Below are positions 38,310 to 49,754 of a DNA stretch of 64,000 nt, in pieces (position 1 is the stretch's first letter; each line of letters opens with the position of its first letter). The notes under the pieces were generated by a model. That model was not told the origin of the DNA and made no database searches. It saw nothing but the letters and a program-made list of their open reading frames with translations. The translations under genes were made by a program, and so were the position numbers. The DNA comes from Mesodorylaimus sp. YZB2_4 (lineage: Eukaryota; Nematoda; Enoplea; Dorylaimida; Dorylaimidae). The stretch is from positions 186,001 through 250,000 of the forward strand of contig JASANH010001073.1 of assembly GCA_030248295.1 (NCBI GenBank), read 5' to 3'.

Positions 38310-39193
38310 GCTGTAAGTAAAATGGATCCGCTTGAATTTCGGTCCAAACGTCGCATCTTTGCAAGATTGCAGTGGGTTAGCAGCTCCTCCTACGTTAGCG
38401 CCGAGTGAAAAAGTTTTAAGAGCGACGTAGTTCCATCTTGAAATAGCGTCAGCGTAATTGAAATATGAAAAAGATGGTTTCCATAATTTTAATCATTTAA
38501 TTGGAAAACATTTCAAAGTTGCGTCTCCTTGCCTTGACGACGGGAAAGGCTTGCCAACCGTCAAGTTTAATGACATAATCGATGACTGTAATTTTTTCTA
38601 GGCATAAAGGAAAACTATTTGCAAAGTATTGGACCCGTCTGGCCAGCTAGTCACCAGTAATCAGCGACTTAAGTCCTGCAAGTTTTTTAATTCCTGTCTG
38701 ACGAGAAAACAGAAAATTAAAATAGACTTGACAGGTTTTCTAAGCTCGGTTTTCGGGTTTTTGGGCTTTGAGCTCCGTGTTCCAACACTCGGGTTTGAGT
38801 TTTCCACAGAAGATCCGACAAGGCAGGGAAATTTCAAAAAATTTGAAGGACTTTAGGTGCTGACCATTGCTGATCAGTCGGCCAATCCTCCAATACTGTA
38901 CCTTGCGTTGAGCTTTCTTTTGCGTCTAAACAAATTATGTAAACTCATGGCTTATCTCAAGTTCGACTTTTCAGATTCGTAAGAATACCTTGTGAGCTTT
39001 CGAAGTCTGAATGCAAAAGCGTGGCATCTGAATGAAGAAGAGCGGAGATTTTTTCTCTCTAAGCAGTCATTATTAGAGACGAAAATTTTTTGCCAGGAAA
39101 ACTAAATCATTCAATTAAATTCAGTTAGCTGAATATTTTAAGATCCACTAAATTTAAAAGTGAATCTTTTTTCCGAAACTGTATCAACGCTAT
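38310..39193. mobile_element. Second copy of the ankyrin-gene transposon family
   Basis: It follows the order of the 8784-10117 element from about 9100 onward: CGAATTTTGGTCCAAA-like start, TAGCGCCGAGTGAAA, TTTTAATCATTT, CTGGCCAGCTAGTCA and the 3' part with TTCAGTTAGCTGAAT and ACTGTATCAACGCTA. Divergence is substantial. It abuts an old Tc1/mariner fragment on its right. Confidence 0.65.
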
Positions 39194-39419
39194 GCCCAAA
39201 CTGACTTTTAATCTTTTTTCGAATGGTATCCGGACTAATCACTGTGCGACCTGTGGCTTGCCGACCCCTTCCTGGGTGCTCCTTGATGTCACCAACCTTC
39301 TCAAATCGTTTGATCGCGTCAGCTAGATATTGTTTCGGCACTGCTAACATAAGTATTTCAACTGGCCGAAATCTGCGCCTGCGCTGACCAATCACAGCAC
39401 TACATTTTTCTAAACCCAT
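39194..39419 (-). pseudogene. Tc1/mariner-like transposase N-terminal (helix-turn-helix) fragment
   Basis: The frame reads a helix-turn-helix segment with AIKRFEKVGDIKEHPGRGR and then TVISPDTIRKKI, typical of the paired DNA-binding domain and GRPR-like linker of Tc1/mariner transposases. It ends where the neighbouring element begins, so it is truncated. Confidence 0.65.
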
Positions 39420-40275
39420 TTTCCTTCAGGACGAAGACAACATGTTCGCCCTAAGATCCATCTAACTTGTAGAGAAAAATCTGGAGATTCGAATGGTGCA
39501 TCTGGCATCTCCAGTAGACTTTCTATTTCAGCGCAATCGCGCGCGAAAGCTAGTCCGAGAACTTTTTCCGCACCTTGTACGTCGCTTAATTATTGCTCTT
39601 TTCTAATAGCAATATGAACTTCAAGGATTGCCTTAAATACGATGTACAGTCTAGAATCGATTTCTCAATATTGGAAAAAATAGCTAGATTCAACACCCAC
39701 CTGTTATAGGGGTTAGCCAGAATTTCGGACCTCCAGTGCCTGCGCAAGAAAGTCGAAATTCCTGATTGCAAAGAGAAATGAGAATTTTTATAATTGAGAT
39801 AGCGGTCCATAGTTTCGGCTACCCCCTGTACTACGCGGGTGGTAAATATGAATAATATTCATTTTTCAATATTCCGACGACGATTCTAGTTAACTTTTTT
39901 TAAGCGACGGTGAGATTATCCAGTGTTGACGCACTAATAATCCGACAGTATACGCTGGTATTCTCTTCTGTCGAAGGAAAACCCGCGACATCGACGTCCG
40001 AGACCCTGTCCGACATAATACAAGAGTGTTGGGGTTCAATTCCGGAGCGTCGGTGTACAGCCCTCAATGCGAAATATCGCGTTGCTCAAATGATGCAACG
40101 GTGTTTTAATGATGATAACCCAGTGGATGCTGCCTTTGATGTCAAGAAAATGCCGACTTCACTGTAACGATTATTTTTCGATGTTGTTGCTTGTGATTGG
40201 ATCTGACGTGCTATGCTATGTTCCTTTGCCAAATGTGTATCTGTCCTGTGTTCCAGTGAGCAGTAGTGGACAGCA

Positions 40276-41387
40276 TATAGTCGGATTAATCAGCCTAGAG
40301 GCGCTACGATGCACGGCGCCAGTCTGGCGGGGAGGCCCATGGCCGCGCGAAACACAAAACTAGTAACGAGCGCGCGCCTGAAAACACGTTTCTTGTATGC
40401 TAGGGGCGGTAGAGTTTTAGCAAAAGGACATGTATCTAAGGATTGTCACGCTCTGCAGGGGTGGATACTATTGACCTTTTAGGGCGGGCGGCGGGCGGGG
40501 GCGGGGTGTAAGGCGGAAAAAATTGAGGTTTGCATTGATCACTGCTAGCATCAGGGCTATCGAATTCCTTGATTGGTGCCAAAGCATCTTTGTGATATTC
40601 AGGGCGCACATGAACTTTGGAGCATTGAACTGAGGAATCTGTTGCACTGCTGGCACAAGGTACTTATGATCCTGAGTGGCCTTCATTTCTTTCATTCGCA
40701 GCGGGATCAGCTTGCAATTGAGGAATAAATTTAGCGTATCCTGCGTGATCCCCTTGACATGGACGTTTTTGAGAGCGTTTTGACGCTAATCCGCCATCCA
40801 GTCCATCATTCAAATCCAAATCTGTGTTTAACTGGACGTGGACTTCTGGTATGTTCATGTCTACATCCATATTTGTGTCCATGTCAATATTAATGCTGGC
40901 ATCTGGCTCCGTAAGCAGCTCGGTGTCCTCATCAGTTTCGCCATGTTAGCTTTCGCGAATTAATACTAATAAAATTATTGGTACGATAAATAGAGTTTTC
41001 ATGATTTTTTTATATCACGACTTTTCCAATTCAGGTACCGTAGCGAATGTTCGCAAAGGATAGTTCAGCCTGCTGTGTGGGTGTGCAGTGAGACGGAAGA
41101 CATATTCACTGAGCAAAACCGAGCTGGGTTCAAAAAAATTAGCTTTTCTGCATTTATCAATGTGCAGATGTTCTTCTCGATGTCATGCGGCTATCTACAA
41201 GGCCTCACTCAAAAAAGGTATCACACATCTGACGCTAGGAATTCGAAAAAATGCCGCCCCTAGCATACAAGAAACCTGTTTTCAGGCGCGCTCTCGTTAC
41301 TAGTTTTGTGTTTCGCGCGGCCATGGGCCTCCCCGCCAGACTGGCGCCGTGCATCGTAGCGCCTCTAGACTGAGTAATCCGACTATA
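40276..41387. mobile_element. 1.1-kb TIR element with 135-bp inverted arms
   Basis: The left arm 40276-40410 and right arm 41253-41387 are near-perfect reverse complements, starting TATAGTCGGATTA and including GGCGCTACGATGCACGGCG, GGCCCATGGCCGCGCGAAAC and GCATACAAGAAAC on the opposite strand. The TATA at each end allows a TA target duplication, which would suit a Tc1/mariner-type MITE. The centre encodes no recognisable transposase; an Asp/Asn-rich minus-strand frame at 40664-40882 is not convincing. Confidence 0.85.
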
Positions 41388-41744
41388 GTTATCGGTCGAC
41401 TGATAATTGAAGGTTTATAATGTGCACTGCGGGGATATATTATGCGTATACCTACGAGTTGAACGCTGATCTTCCTGCGTTTAGCATTCCTGCTGATTTT
41501 ACGTGTGCGAGCTCGAACACTCTAGCCTTTCATGCGCCCTATAGATATTTGTCAGCGACAGGAACTGCATAATGGAGGGCCGCCCACCTTTTATAGAAGA
41601 CACAATTGAATGAGCTCAATCAATAAATTGGCAAAAGACAGCGGGTATTTTAGGCACATTTGGCTACAAATCAAGTTTGCGGCTCGTTATTTTGCACCGA
41701 TCTGCTAGGTCGTGCCATGCCACGGATTGTTTACCCCAAGCAGA

Positions 41745-41790
41745 GGCTTTCTGATTGGTCGTGTCCTCATTAATAGCGTGAGTATATAAT
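41745..41790 (+). promoter_or_regulatory. Core promoter of secreted peptide gene 1
   Basis: An inverted CCAAT box (TGATTGGTCG) is followed by CCTCATTAATAGCGTGAG and the TATA box TATATAAT at 41783-41790, 80 bases before the ATG. The same layout and most of the bases recur at 46328-46362 before gene 2, while the surrounding sequence has diverged. Confidence 0.75.
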
Positions 41791-41869
41791 GCAGGCTCGT
41801 ATTGGCGCATTGTATTTTTACTGTACTGTAGCTTCTCCTTTAGCGCTCGTTCCATTCTTGACTGTGAAG

Positions 41870-42736
41870 ATGACTTCTGGTAACTGCAAGTGCGCTGTTG
41901 TCTTGTTCCTCGTCCTGGTGTGCACTGCGAGCCTCGTCCAATTCGCGGAGGCAAAGCACCTGATCATTTGCGCATCGCCATCACGCCAAACTGGAAAGTG
42001 TCGGTCGGTGGTTACTGGGAAAAGTGATCAGCAAGAGGCACAATCAAACAAGTAAACTAAGCGACAGTTGTTGTAGGCCATACTCTTTTTAGTACATGTC
42101 CACTATGCACTAATCATAATTGGCAAATCAGTAGACCAGCTTTTCCATGTGTGACCCAGATCAGGGTAGTAATGAATCTTGCAAGGACTAATCCCTGCAT
42201 CGGCTTGGTTCCAGAAACACTGAACAGGAATAAATGTAGGTACAGCTGTTTAATGCTTCGAGAGCATCGCGCAGCATAAAATTCGAATTTCCCGCTTCAA
42301 GCCGCTGATCAAAGTTTTACTTAGATACAAAAGCCCACACTTTAAAAAGCGTAGGGGCTAAAGCTTTTTCATGCAAAAAGCAACAAACAGGCTTGAAAGT
42401 AAGGGACCTTCGTCTAAAACTGTTATGGTCATCTTGGGCGGGAAAGTCAAATTTTGCATTCTTCGAGACCTGTGAAATGGTCTGTAATCTTAGCCTCTTT
42501 GTAGCTTGATCTTTTCGCAAGTCTCTCGAGGCACCAATCTTTATTTTTGACTCGCTTTAAAAGGGTTCCCACAACGCATACAGTGTGTACCATCATCACA
42601 TCAACGCGAGAGTCCTTCTTTTGCCCACACATATTGTTTGGTTGGAACAGATTGCATTTCCACGACGTGATCAGTCCTTCTTGCTTTCAGGCCGCAGTAC
42701 AAGGCTTTCCTGATGAGAAGGCCAGTGGTGGGATGA
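41870..42736 (+). CDS. Small secreted peptide precursor 1 (two exons)
   Basis: Exons 41870-42051 and 42691-42736 join in phase to 75 residues. Residues 1 to about 28 are a signal peptide (VVLFLVLVCTASLVQFAEA). The mature part starts KHLIIC and holds one Cys pair spaced C-x9-C (CASPSRQTGKC), a Ser/Gln-rich stretch, and the C-terminus QYKAFLMRRPVVG immediately before the stop. A terminal Gly is the usual amidation donor and RR a usual processing site, but a released three-residue amide would be odd, so the tail may be kept. The start is the first ATG after the TATA box that opens directly into the signal peptide; an in-frame ATG at 41789 falls right at the TATA box and is rejected. The paralogue at 46441-47140 shares exon structure, phase, Cys spacing and C-terminus. 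It could be a neuropeptide, antimicrobial or other small secreted protein; I do not recognise the family. Confidence 0.8.
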
Positions 42737-44803
42737 ATGGAAACTACGTCGCGGTGGCATCCCATAACTATGATATTTTGATATATGTTACATGATGACA
42801 ATTAATACTACAACGCAGATGATCGCGCACCTTGAGCCTGGTATATTTCTTGCATTTCTTACTTGTCTCATAAACCGTACGCACCGTGGGGTCAACTTAC
42901 GGTTACGGCTGCCAGCACCCGAACCAGCATTTTTACATCGTTTTCGAAAAACCCGAGGCAATATTTACCAAAAGTAGAACCTCTTTAGGCCGCTGAACTT
43001 TCCCTGTGCTCGCATAACTGTACTGTATTTTCAGAAAAACAAATGGAAATGGAATGGATGACACTTTGTCCTAGGTCGCCCAAAATCATGCTTCCGCTCC
43101 TCTTCGTTATTGCTATCTCCTGATAGCTCAATGCTATTATACGTTTTAGGCACTGTTTTACTTCGGTAGTTTGTCCAAAAGTGTCGCATCGCATCGAACC
43201 ATACTTCGGGCTTGAAAATGAGGAATGGCACTTTAGGCCTTTTAAGACTAGCAACTTCGATACCTACCTTCTTTACAGCCATGCCTCTGACAAATCCTGT
43301 GTCTGCCCTAATTTCGAATAATCTTTCCTTTTCTCATTCGATTAGGCTGGCGTATTGCGTCAGTCTGCCAATGTTTCCGTCGAAGAAGGATGACTAGCCT
43401 AGTCATATTGGAATGTACTAGAAAATCAACCCGGATTTTTTATGCCGACGATGAGTTCATACATATTTAGATCAGCATCAGTAAGAGCGTATTTAGGTAC
43501 CCGTATATGCCGTATTTCCTCGAAATTTCTTCTCCCCCTCGAAGTTCTCCCCTGCTCTGTTTATTTTCCCCCGTCTAGACGCCGATCGAACTTCATTCTC
43601 CCCCTCTCTGGAAATCCTCCCCCACAAACGAATTTGAATTACCGCACAGTATAATCAGGTGTGGAAAATGTGAAGGATATGAGTGTTACCGTGATAGGAA
43701 ATGTTTTCCTTGAAGAGTCAGATGAAGATGAGGTTGAAGGCGAAGATATCGTGCACATTGATTGAACTCGGTTATGACCAGCATAAATACTGGAAGAGAA
43801 GTATTGAAATAAACAAAGTTAGCAGTACTTGTTGGCAAGCTTTAGACTGTCTATTCTTCTATAACTGATATCTTGTGAAGAAGAGTTTCTTTCTGGTATC
43901 TGGAGAATGTTTGAGTTTTATTCGCTCCCGTTTGGGACCCATTTGCAAAAATTTCTCTCCTCGGGGAGAATTTCGAGGAAATACGGCATATATCATAAGC
44001 AGCGAGCGGTTTAAATCGGGAATATTCTTGCCCCTTCGTTCCCTCGATCTCTCCTTGGTCTCCATCGCTGTCGACCAAGGTTCCTGCTTGTGATCTCTAA
44101 CCCCCCTCTCTGACCACCATTTAGAGATTCGTCTCTGCTCTTGCAAGACTGGTGCTAAGAGGGCGAGATGGTCAAGAATGGTCTTGTTAGTGTCTCCTTG
44201 AGTGACCATACAGTAACTTCGTTTTGCCGTGTGATATTATAACACTATGAACATTTTGTATCGGCGGACGAATGAAATGTCTTTGTCAGAACATACGGAC
44301 TTGCGAAGACTGAAATCCATCCCATCCAGTAGGCGCTATCAGTGTTTTGAGCTTGCATTATCGGGAATGATGATCCTCAGAGCTCGAAAATAAGATGTAG
44401 ACGATTAATTACAAACCCGGGGTCCGGTCGGTCATTTTTCAAAAACCGGGGCAAGCATCGTGCAAGTCCCTACGATTATCAGTCACAGAAACCATTTCAT
44501 ATGTGTTTAAAAAATTCAGGTTTCCCAGAGATTGTTTAACATGGACGCATGCATAGGCCTTGCATTCCTACTTATTCATTTTGCCTAACTTCCAAGAATG
44601 TTAGGCCAACTGCGAGACGTGACTGAGATCAAATTTTCAGGACTTGACGGGTTGCACCCGACCTGATCTGGTATCGCTATAGACGACCCACAAGGAGTAG
44701 CTGTGCAACCGTGACCTTTACCACCGCTAGTTTAAAAGAGGAGGATTCATTGAGGTACCTGTTGCAGATCATCCGCGGGCGAGTGAATACTGCTCGTGCT
44801 GAC
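42737..44803. other. Repeat-rich intergenic sequence
   Basis: No gene recognised. ATGCCGTATTTCCTCGAAAT at about 43508 and its reverse complement at about 43970 form a widely spaced inverted pair, probably two remnants of one repeat. A segment at 44480-44610 resembles 36000-36120. Confidence 0.4.
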
Positions 44804-44972
44804 CGGCCTCGTGGCCTGGTGGGTTAGGCGTCTGCCTCTCACGCCAGGTGCGCAGTTACGGGCGAGTGTTCGACTCGCGGGCCGGTAAATCATTTCGTGT
44901 AAAATGTGTCCCTTCACCCTCGAGTGCGCATAAGCGTTTGGTGATGTGGTAAAACATGAACATGAACATGAA
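44804..44972 (+). repeat. tRNA-derived SINE, best-preserved copy
   Basis: The head GGCCTCGTGGCCTGGTGGG, TTAGGCGTCTGCC and B box TGTTCGACTCG is followed by GGGCCGG, a body with CCCTTCACCCTCGAGTGCG and a short ACATGA tandem tail. It is the reference copy for the family also at 2900-3044, 35262-35400 and 58890-59035. Confidence 0.85.
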
Positions 44973-46327
44973 CTGCTGACGAGCTGCTGACGAGGTGCGT
45001 GTGAATGCATTGTCTTTACAGGGCGACATGCCTATAGTCTGGTTTTAACGATGTCCTTTTGCTAGCAACCACACCCAGCACGAACGGCGCAACTCCGTCC
45101 GAACAACGAACGAATACACACGCCCCTCGTGGGCTCTAACCAGGCCACTTTGCAGAGAACATGTCTATTAATTGCATCGTCCGTCTTCTTGTTATTCTAG
45201 AATGCAGAATAGATTGCAGTCATGCGACTGAATCTGCGTTGCACGCTGATAACCTGAAGCTGGGTGAACACGATGTGCAGGCAGGCTAAACATGAACACT
45301 GCTACCAGTACCTCATCGTGGGAGACGGGCTTTCACCGCCCGTTTACCAGCGTGGTCATTAGAGTTACAAGCAGGCACTACCGCGTAACCTGATACGCGC
45401 GGCATCCTGATAGGAGTCGCGTTCCCGACCTACACTGGAGTACAGTAGAGTCTCATGCGCGTAGAAGCACACTCGACTTTATCAACATCCTCGGCTCCAC
45501 ATCCTATTCACAACTGACTCCACTGAGCCGTCTACCAACCACACTTATACTCGAGCTGACTCGTATCCAAAACCGCCACTGCATGTAAGAGCTGCTGGGC
45601 AATTCAACCGTTTATCCCACAATGGGTCCTCAAAAATGCATGATACTATTCAAAATGCCATTATGTTGCCGAATTCCATGTCTGATCCCAACTGAAGCAC
45701 AAATACAGAAACAACCAAAACAGAGAATCAGCGCAACAGGCCGTGGCTTTCTGGCTCATTACGCGCTTCAGTCCTATGATGAGGAGGTGCTAGCCATATT
45801 TCCGTTGAGGTCAGCTAGGAGTACACGCTTCAGGCGTGCCTAAAGTACGGCAAGCCTAATTATCCTGGTTGCAGAAATATAATTCAATATCGTAACAGTT
45901 AGTGTATAAGGTCATGAGTAAAAAAAACCGGAATAGGTTTAACATATCAGACCATAGAAATCACATGAAGGCCTGCCGACAGCATTGCTATTTCATCTGC
46001 CCAGATTTCATAGCCTCAACAAGTCTTTGAAACTGTCGTCTTCATTCGCCACAGTTTCATAATCTTGGCAAGAAAAGAATTGCGTCAAACTGGGGGCTTC
46101 ATGATCGTACAATCATTCTATGACTTCCGGTCAGTTGAATGCGGCAAATCAATAAACATGAGAGCGACACTTGCGAAACCGAAGGATGCCACACCTGATT
46201 CGAGACCGAGTTGGCGTACCCTCACGATTACATAGCCCCCTAATTCGCCAGGGTGTGCCATGCGCTCGGTACATCCGCTCTCACCCACCGTGAACATGCC
46301 AAGCTGCCAAAGGGTCCTTTCCCTAAT
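44973..46327. other. Intergenic sequence, nothing recognised
   Basis: No coding region, RNA gene or bounded repeat could be supported between the SINE and the promoter of the second peptide gene. Confidence 0.4.
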
Positions 46328-46362
46328 TGGTCGCATCCTCATGGATAACGTGAGTATATAAT
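46328..46362 (+). promoter_or_regulatory. Core promoter of secreted peptide gene 2
   Basis: CTAATTGGTCGCATCCTCATGGATAACGTGAG, read as an inverted CCAAT box then a conserved spacer, is followed by TATATAAT at 46355-46362. This matches the promoter of gene 1 almost base for base, indicating shared regulation. Confidence 0.75.
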
Positions 46363-46440
46363 ACGGGCGCGGGCTTGCTCTTCTCATTCTTATTTTAGCT
46401 TCGCCAAAGACGCGCGGTCCATCCTTCACTCCTCTCCAAG

Positions 46441-47140
46441 ATGTCTCGTAACCGCACTTTCGCTCTCCTCCTGTGCATCGTCTTCGTCGGCACTGCGAGT
46501 TTGATACAACACGCCGAGGCCAGACAACGGATCGTTTGTACATCGCCATCACGACAAACTGGAAAGTGTTGGACAGTGGTTGCTGGCAAAAATGGCCAGC
46601 TCGAAGCGCAGCCTGACAGGTACGAATTTTGTTATGATTGATATTAGATGGGCTGTTATTCTGGTTTAATGTCCCGTCCACCTAGTGTACATGGCCGTCA
46701 GGAACCAAAACTAAATGATGATTCTGGCTGGCTCTCTTTGATAGCCAGACAAGCCTTGTAGCATGCACTGCGAGGCGTTTCTGAAGCGGACCAGTGGTGG
46801 GATGCATCGAAACGAGGCTGCTTTTATAACACATCCATATCTCCAACTCAAAAGTACTCAGATCTCCCAGACACTTCAATTCCCTCGTCGTCACATTTCC
46901 AAGTCGGCATCACTTTGATTCCTGCCCGTGGGATCTCTTTCCTGATACCCATATACTGACTCAAAGATGCTCCTGCAAGTCTTCTCACAAGGCTGCGCAT
47001 TCCTATGCTGTGCTACATGAATGCGTGTCTGCGTGTTGGCTCTCGCTGTCAGCCAATGTTCACATCGTTACGGTTGTACCAATTTTACTTTCAGCCTGCA
47101 GTACAAGGCGTTTCTGATGAGAAGACCAGTGGTGGGATGA
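46441..47140 (+). CDS. Small secreted peptide precursor 2 (two exons), paralogue of 41870-42736
   Basis: Exons 46441-46619 and 47095-47140 join in the same phase as the paralogue, giving 74 residues. Signal peptide: about residues 1-28 (ALLLCIVFVGTASLIQHAEA). The mature part keeps IVCTSPSRQTGKC, so the Cys pair is again C-x9-C, then VVAGKNGQLEAQ and the C-terminus LQYKAFLMRRPVVG. The central SPSRQTGKC and the terminal KAFLMRRPVVG are the most conserved parts, and the linker is the least, which suggests both ends matter. The intron holds a degraded extra copy of exon 2 at about 46766-46813. Family not recognised; loose resemblance to elevenin peptides (C-x8-C after the signal peptide) is noted but the spacing differs by one. 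Confidence 0.8.
46766..46813 (+). pseudogene. Degenerate extra copy of peptide exon 2
   Basis: GAGGCGTTTCTGAAG-CGG-ACCAGTGGTGGGATG aligns with the exon 2 sequence GCGTTTCTGATGAGAAGACC and its GTGGTGGGATG end, but one base is missing and the stop is lost (GGATGC instead of GGATGA). A weak acceptor (TTGTAG) precedes it. It lies inside the intron of gene 2. Confidence 0.65.
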
Positions 47141-48463
47141 ATGGCTACAGAAGCTACAGAACGTGGCTGCGATAACATCCGAGAAGAAGAGTAGGCCTAA
47201 CTTTCTGATATTTGTTGCACAAATGAAATTGCTTGCACCCATATAATGAATGGATAGACCCCATGTTCGTGTTACGTATTAGCTATCGATTGATGCTTGT
47301 TTTGCACAAAACATAGATCCTTCATCTTATATATATTAACCTGCTATTCCTAACTTTTCTAAACGTTCACTTGCACTCAGCAAGTCGGCAAGTCAGCAAT
47401 CAGTAAAAGATCTGCACTCGATATTTTCAAATCAGAGATGTATTTAGTTTTTCGGGAGTTAATTGCAGTATCGTAGGATGACTTTACGTTACAGGACTGT
47501 GTAGGCCAGGTTCGACCAAACCGGCTTTTGTGGCTGAACCACGACCCGAACCAAGACCAGGTAGATATTTTCACCGAGCAAGGACCGAACCGAACCGAGC
47601 CGGCCGAACCAGAACCGAACCAGGACCAAAGAACCTTTTCAGCGAAGACAGATATCATGGCAGAAGTCTACAATATTTGCACTGTCAGCATCTGTGTAAA
47701 ATGTTTACCCGCTGGTCCTGGTTCGGCTCGGTCTGGTTCGGTTCGGCCAGGTGGGAGCTTGCTCCTCGCCATGTTCTCACACACCATGAAGCACCTGATC
47801 AAGAGTTCGTTGTTAGCACTCGGGCGTATCATGCAATCGTGCTGTGAGAACATCTACAGTACACAATCTTTCAAAAACACTTGGTAGGAAGGAGGAGCCG
47901 TTTCCTCTGATAATCAGACAGAAAGGGAGCTTGTTCTTGTTTTTGCCCAGCAGTAATTACTTCACGGCTTTACGCAGACTCATTAGGCCCTGCGTGGACT
48001 CGCTGCCAACATAGGAATGGATGGGATGGTGGCACGCTTGGTACGGACAAAATTCGTGCCTAGAACGACGGTACGCGGATATGCGTGACTTACTAGAATG
48101 ATCGGTTTCATGGCCCGAATGCCAGACGCCTGATCGTCTACGTGTTAGGAGGAGCAGACTGATGTCTAGTTTTTAGTGGCATAGGCTAACCGTGCCAGCT
48201 ATATTAGGTGCCTTATCATGTCTTTCTGACATCAAAACGATCAATGTGTACACTTGTTTTCTATGTACGCATCATACGGTATGCTTGGTCCATGCTCGCT
48301 CTGTTCCCATGGTGTCTCAGCCAGAGACTCCTAAAACTGTCGAAGTAAGCGATATCGCAAGACAGAACTTTTTTTGAAAGAGAGAATCGCCAGCGCGCTC
48401 AAGCTCTCGCTAGCGACCATGCGCCTCACTACTGCATGCAGGACATACTGTTAGACTCCGTTG
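47141..48463. other. Intergenic sequence with inverted GGTTCGG arrays
   Basis: CGAACCGAACCGAGCCGG-type words at 47535-47630 face GGTTCGGCTCGGTCTGGTTC words at 47711-47752, forming a potential stem with about 90 bases between. Translation of either strand gives only repeat-derived Arg/Pro/Glu-rich frames. Nothing else recognised. Confidence 0.55.
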
Positions 48464-49198
48464 ACCTTTCACCGCAGGAAAGTTCAACGCAGACCTTTCA
48501 CCGCAAAGACCTTTCAACGCGAGACGATTCAACGCGATGACCTTACCTCATACCTTACTGTACCTTACCTTACCGATGCACTTCTCACCTCAATCCAAGC
48601 TGGGTTTAAGTTGTCAGGAATGTGCAGTCACTACTTCTACGAGTATACCACCACCGCCGTCAGTCTTTACGCGTCCTTTGCACATTTTCCGTCCATCAAG
48701 TTTTTGGTCGCAACGCCAGCTTGTTGTTCCATCAGAATTTCCACAATCCTGATAAAACGTAGAATTTAATTTTAAAATCATTGAAATAGCACGTTGTTGT
48801 GCTCACCATGCAGTACAGTGTACCATCACAAGCAAGCTTATCTTTCCCACGCTTCGATTTGACGAAACTGTACGCCATGGGGACACAGCAGGGGATTTCT
48901 GTAAGTTCGACAATCCAATAAGATCGGCCGATTTGGTATCACCATCAATTCAAGCCTCCAGCAGACAAAACAAACCCCGTTGCAAGACCACACAAGCAGG
49001 CATTAGAGTGAGACTGACAAGCAATAACCAATCAAGAACATAAGAAAAACAGTCAGCATGACCTGTTCCTGATGTTAGAAAGGCAAAAAACAATATTGGC
49101 ATCATGTTTGCGTTGAATAGTCTCACGTTGAAAGGTCATCGCGTTGAACCGTCTCACGTTGAAAAGTCCTTGCGTTGAACTGTCCTGTGGTGAAAGGT
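48464..49198. mobile_element. Foldback-like element with about 80-base inverted arms
   Basis: The left arm (48464-48545) is an array of ACCTTTCACCGC, AGTTCAACGC, ACCTTTCAACGC and GATTCAACGCGATGACCTT units. The right arm (about 49105-49198) contains the reverse complement in mirrored order (GGTCATCGCGTTGAACCG, GTTGAAAAGTCC, GGTGAAAGGT). The centre has no recognisable gene. Repeated subunits within the arms are typical of foldback transposons. Confidence 0.75.
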
Positions 49199-49754
49199 CT
49201 TGTCCCCCGTAGGAGTGTCTTCAATCACATTTGATTCCTGAATATGACAAACAGGTTCCTGGGTATACTGGCTGGAAAAGCAATATAGTATGTGCCCAAA
49301 CCGCAAAAAATTGCGCCAATAATCCCCTCGACCACCATTGCAAAACAATTACTGTGTTCAGAAGTCATAACGTTAGATACCCTTACATTCCTCCATGAGT
49401 AGTGAAGGTTCTGACTGGAGCTGGTGTCCAGCACAATATGATTTTGTAAGCAGTATCTTTTGTGAAGACTAGAGCTAGCTTGGGTCAATATATTTAGGTA
49501 TTTCTTTGTTGAACCAGTATGGCCTGTCTCTGACTGCATAAGTTATGCAAGAAGTCTTTATTATTAGGACTGGTTAAATCTTGCTAAAGACTAGTGGACA
49601 GATCCTAGTCGCTGTTAGATCTACTAAGGTATTTTTCAATTGTTTTAGCACTATTGTGAGAAATATAAAGGAGTGATGTTTCATAAGGATTTACTAAAGA
49701 TTACTAGGGAATTAACGGAAGAGGAAAATTCGGGCGCGTATAAGTGAGAAGGAG

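Noticed and set aside
41789-41869. Upstream in-frame start for secreted peptide 1
   Set aside because: That ATG falls at the TATA box, so it would lie at or before the transcription start, and the extension is absent from the paralogue.
42985-43282. Minus-strand frame with FKPEVWFDAMRHFW as a retrotransposon Gag piece
   Set aside because: A short resemblance only, with no neighbouring Gag or pol sequence to support it.
41870-47140. Firm assignment of the twin peptides to elevenin
   Set aside because: Position after the signal peptide and a two-Cys loop fit loosely, but the spacing is C-x9-C rather than C-x8-C and the flanking residues do not match.
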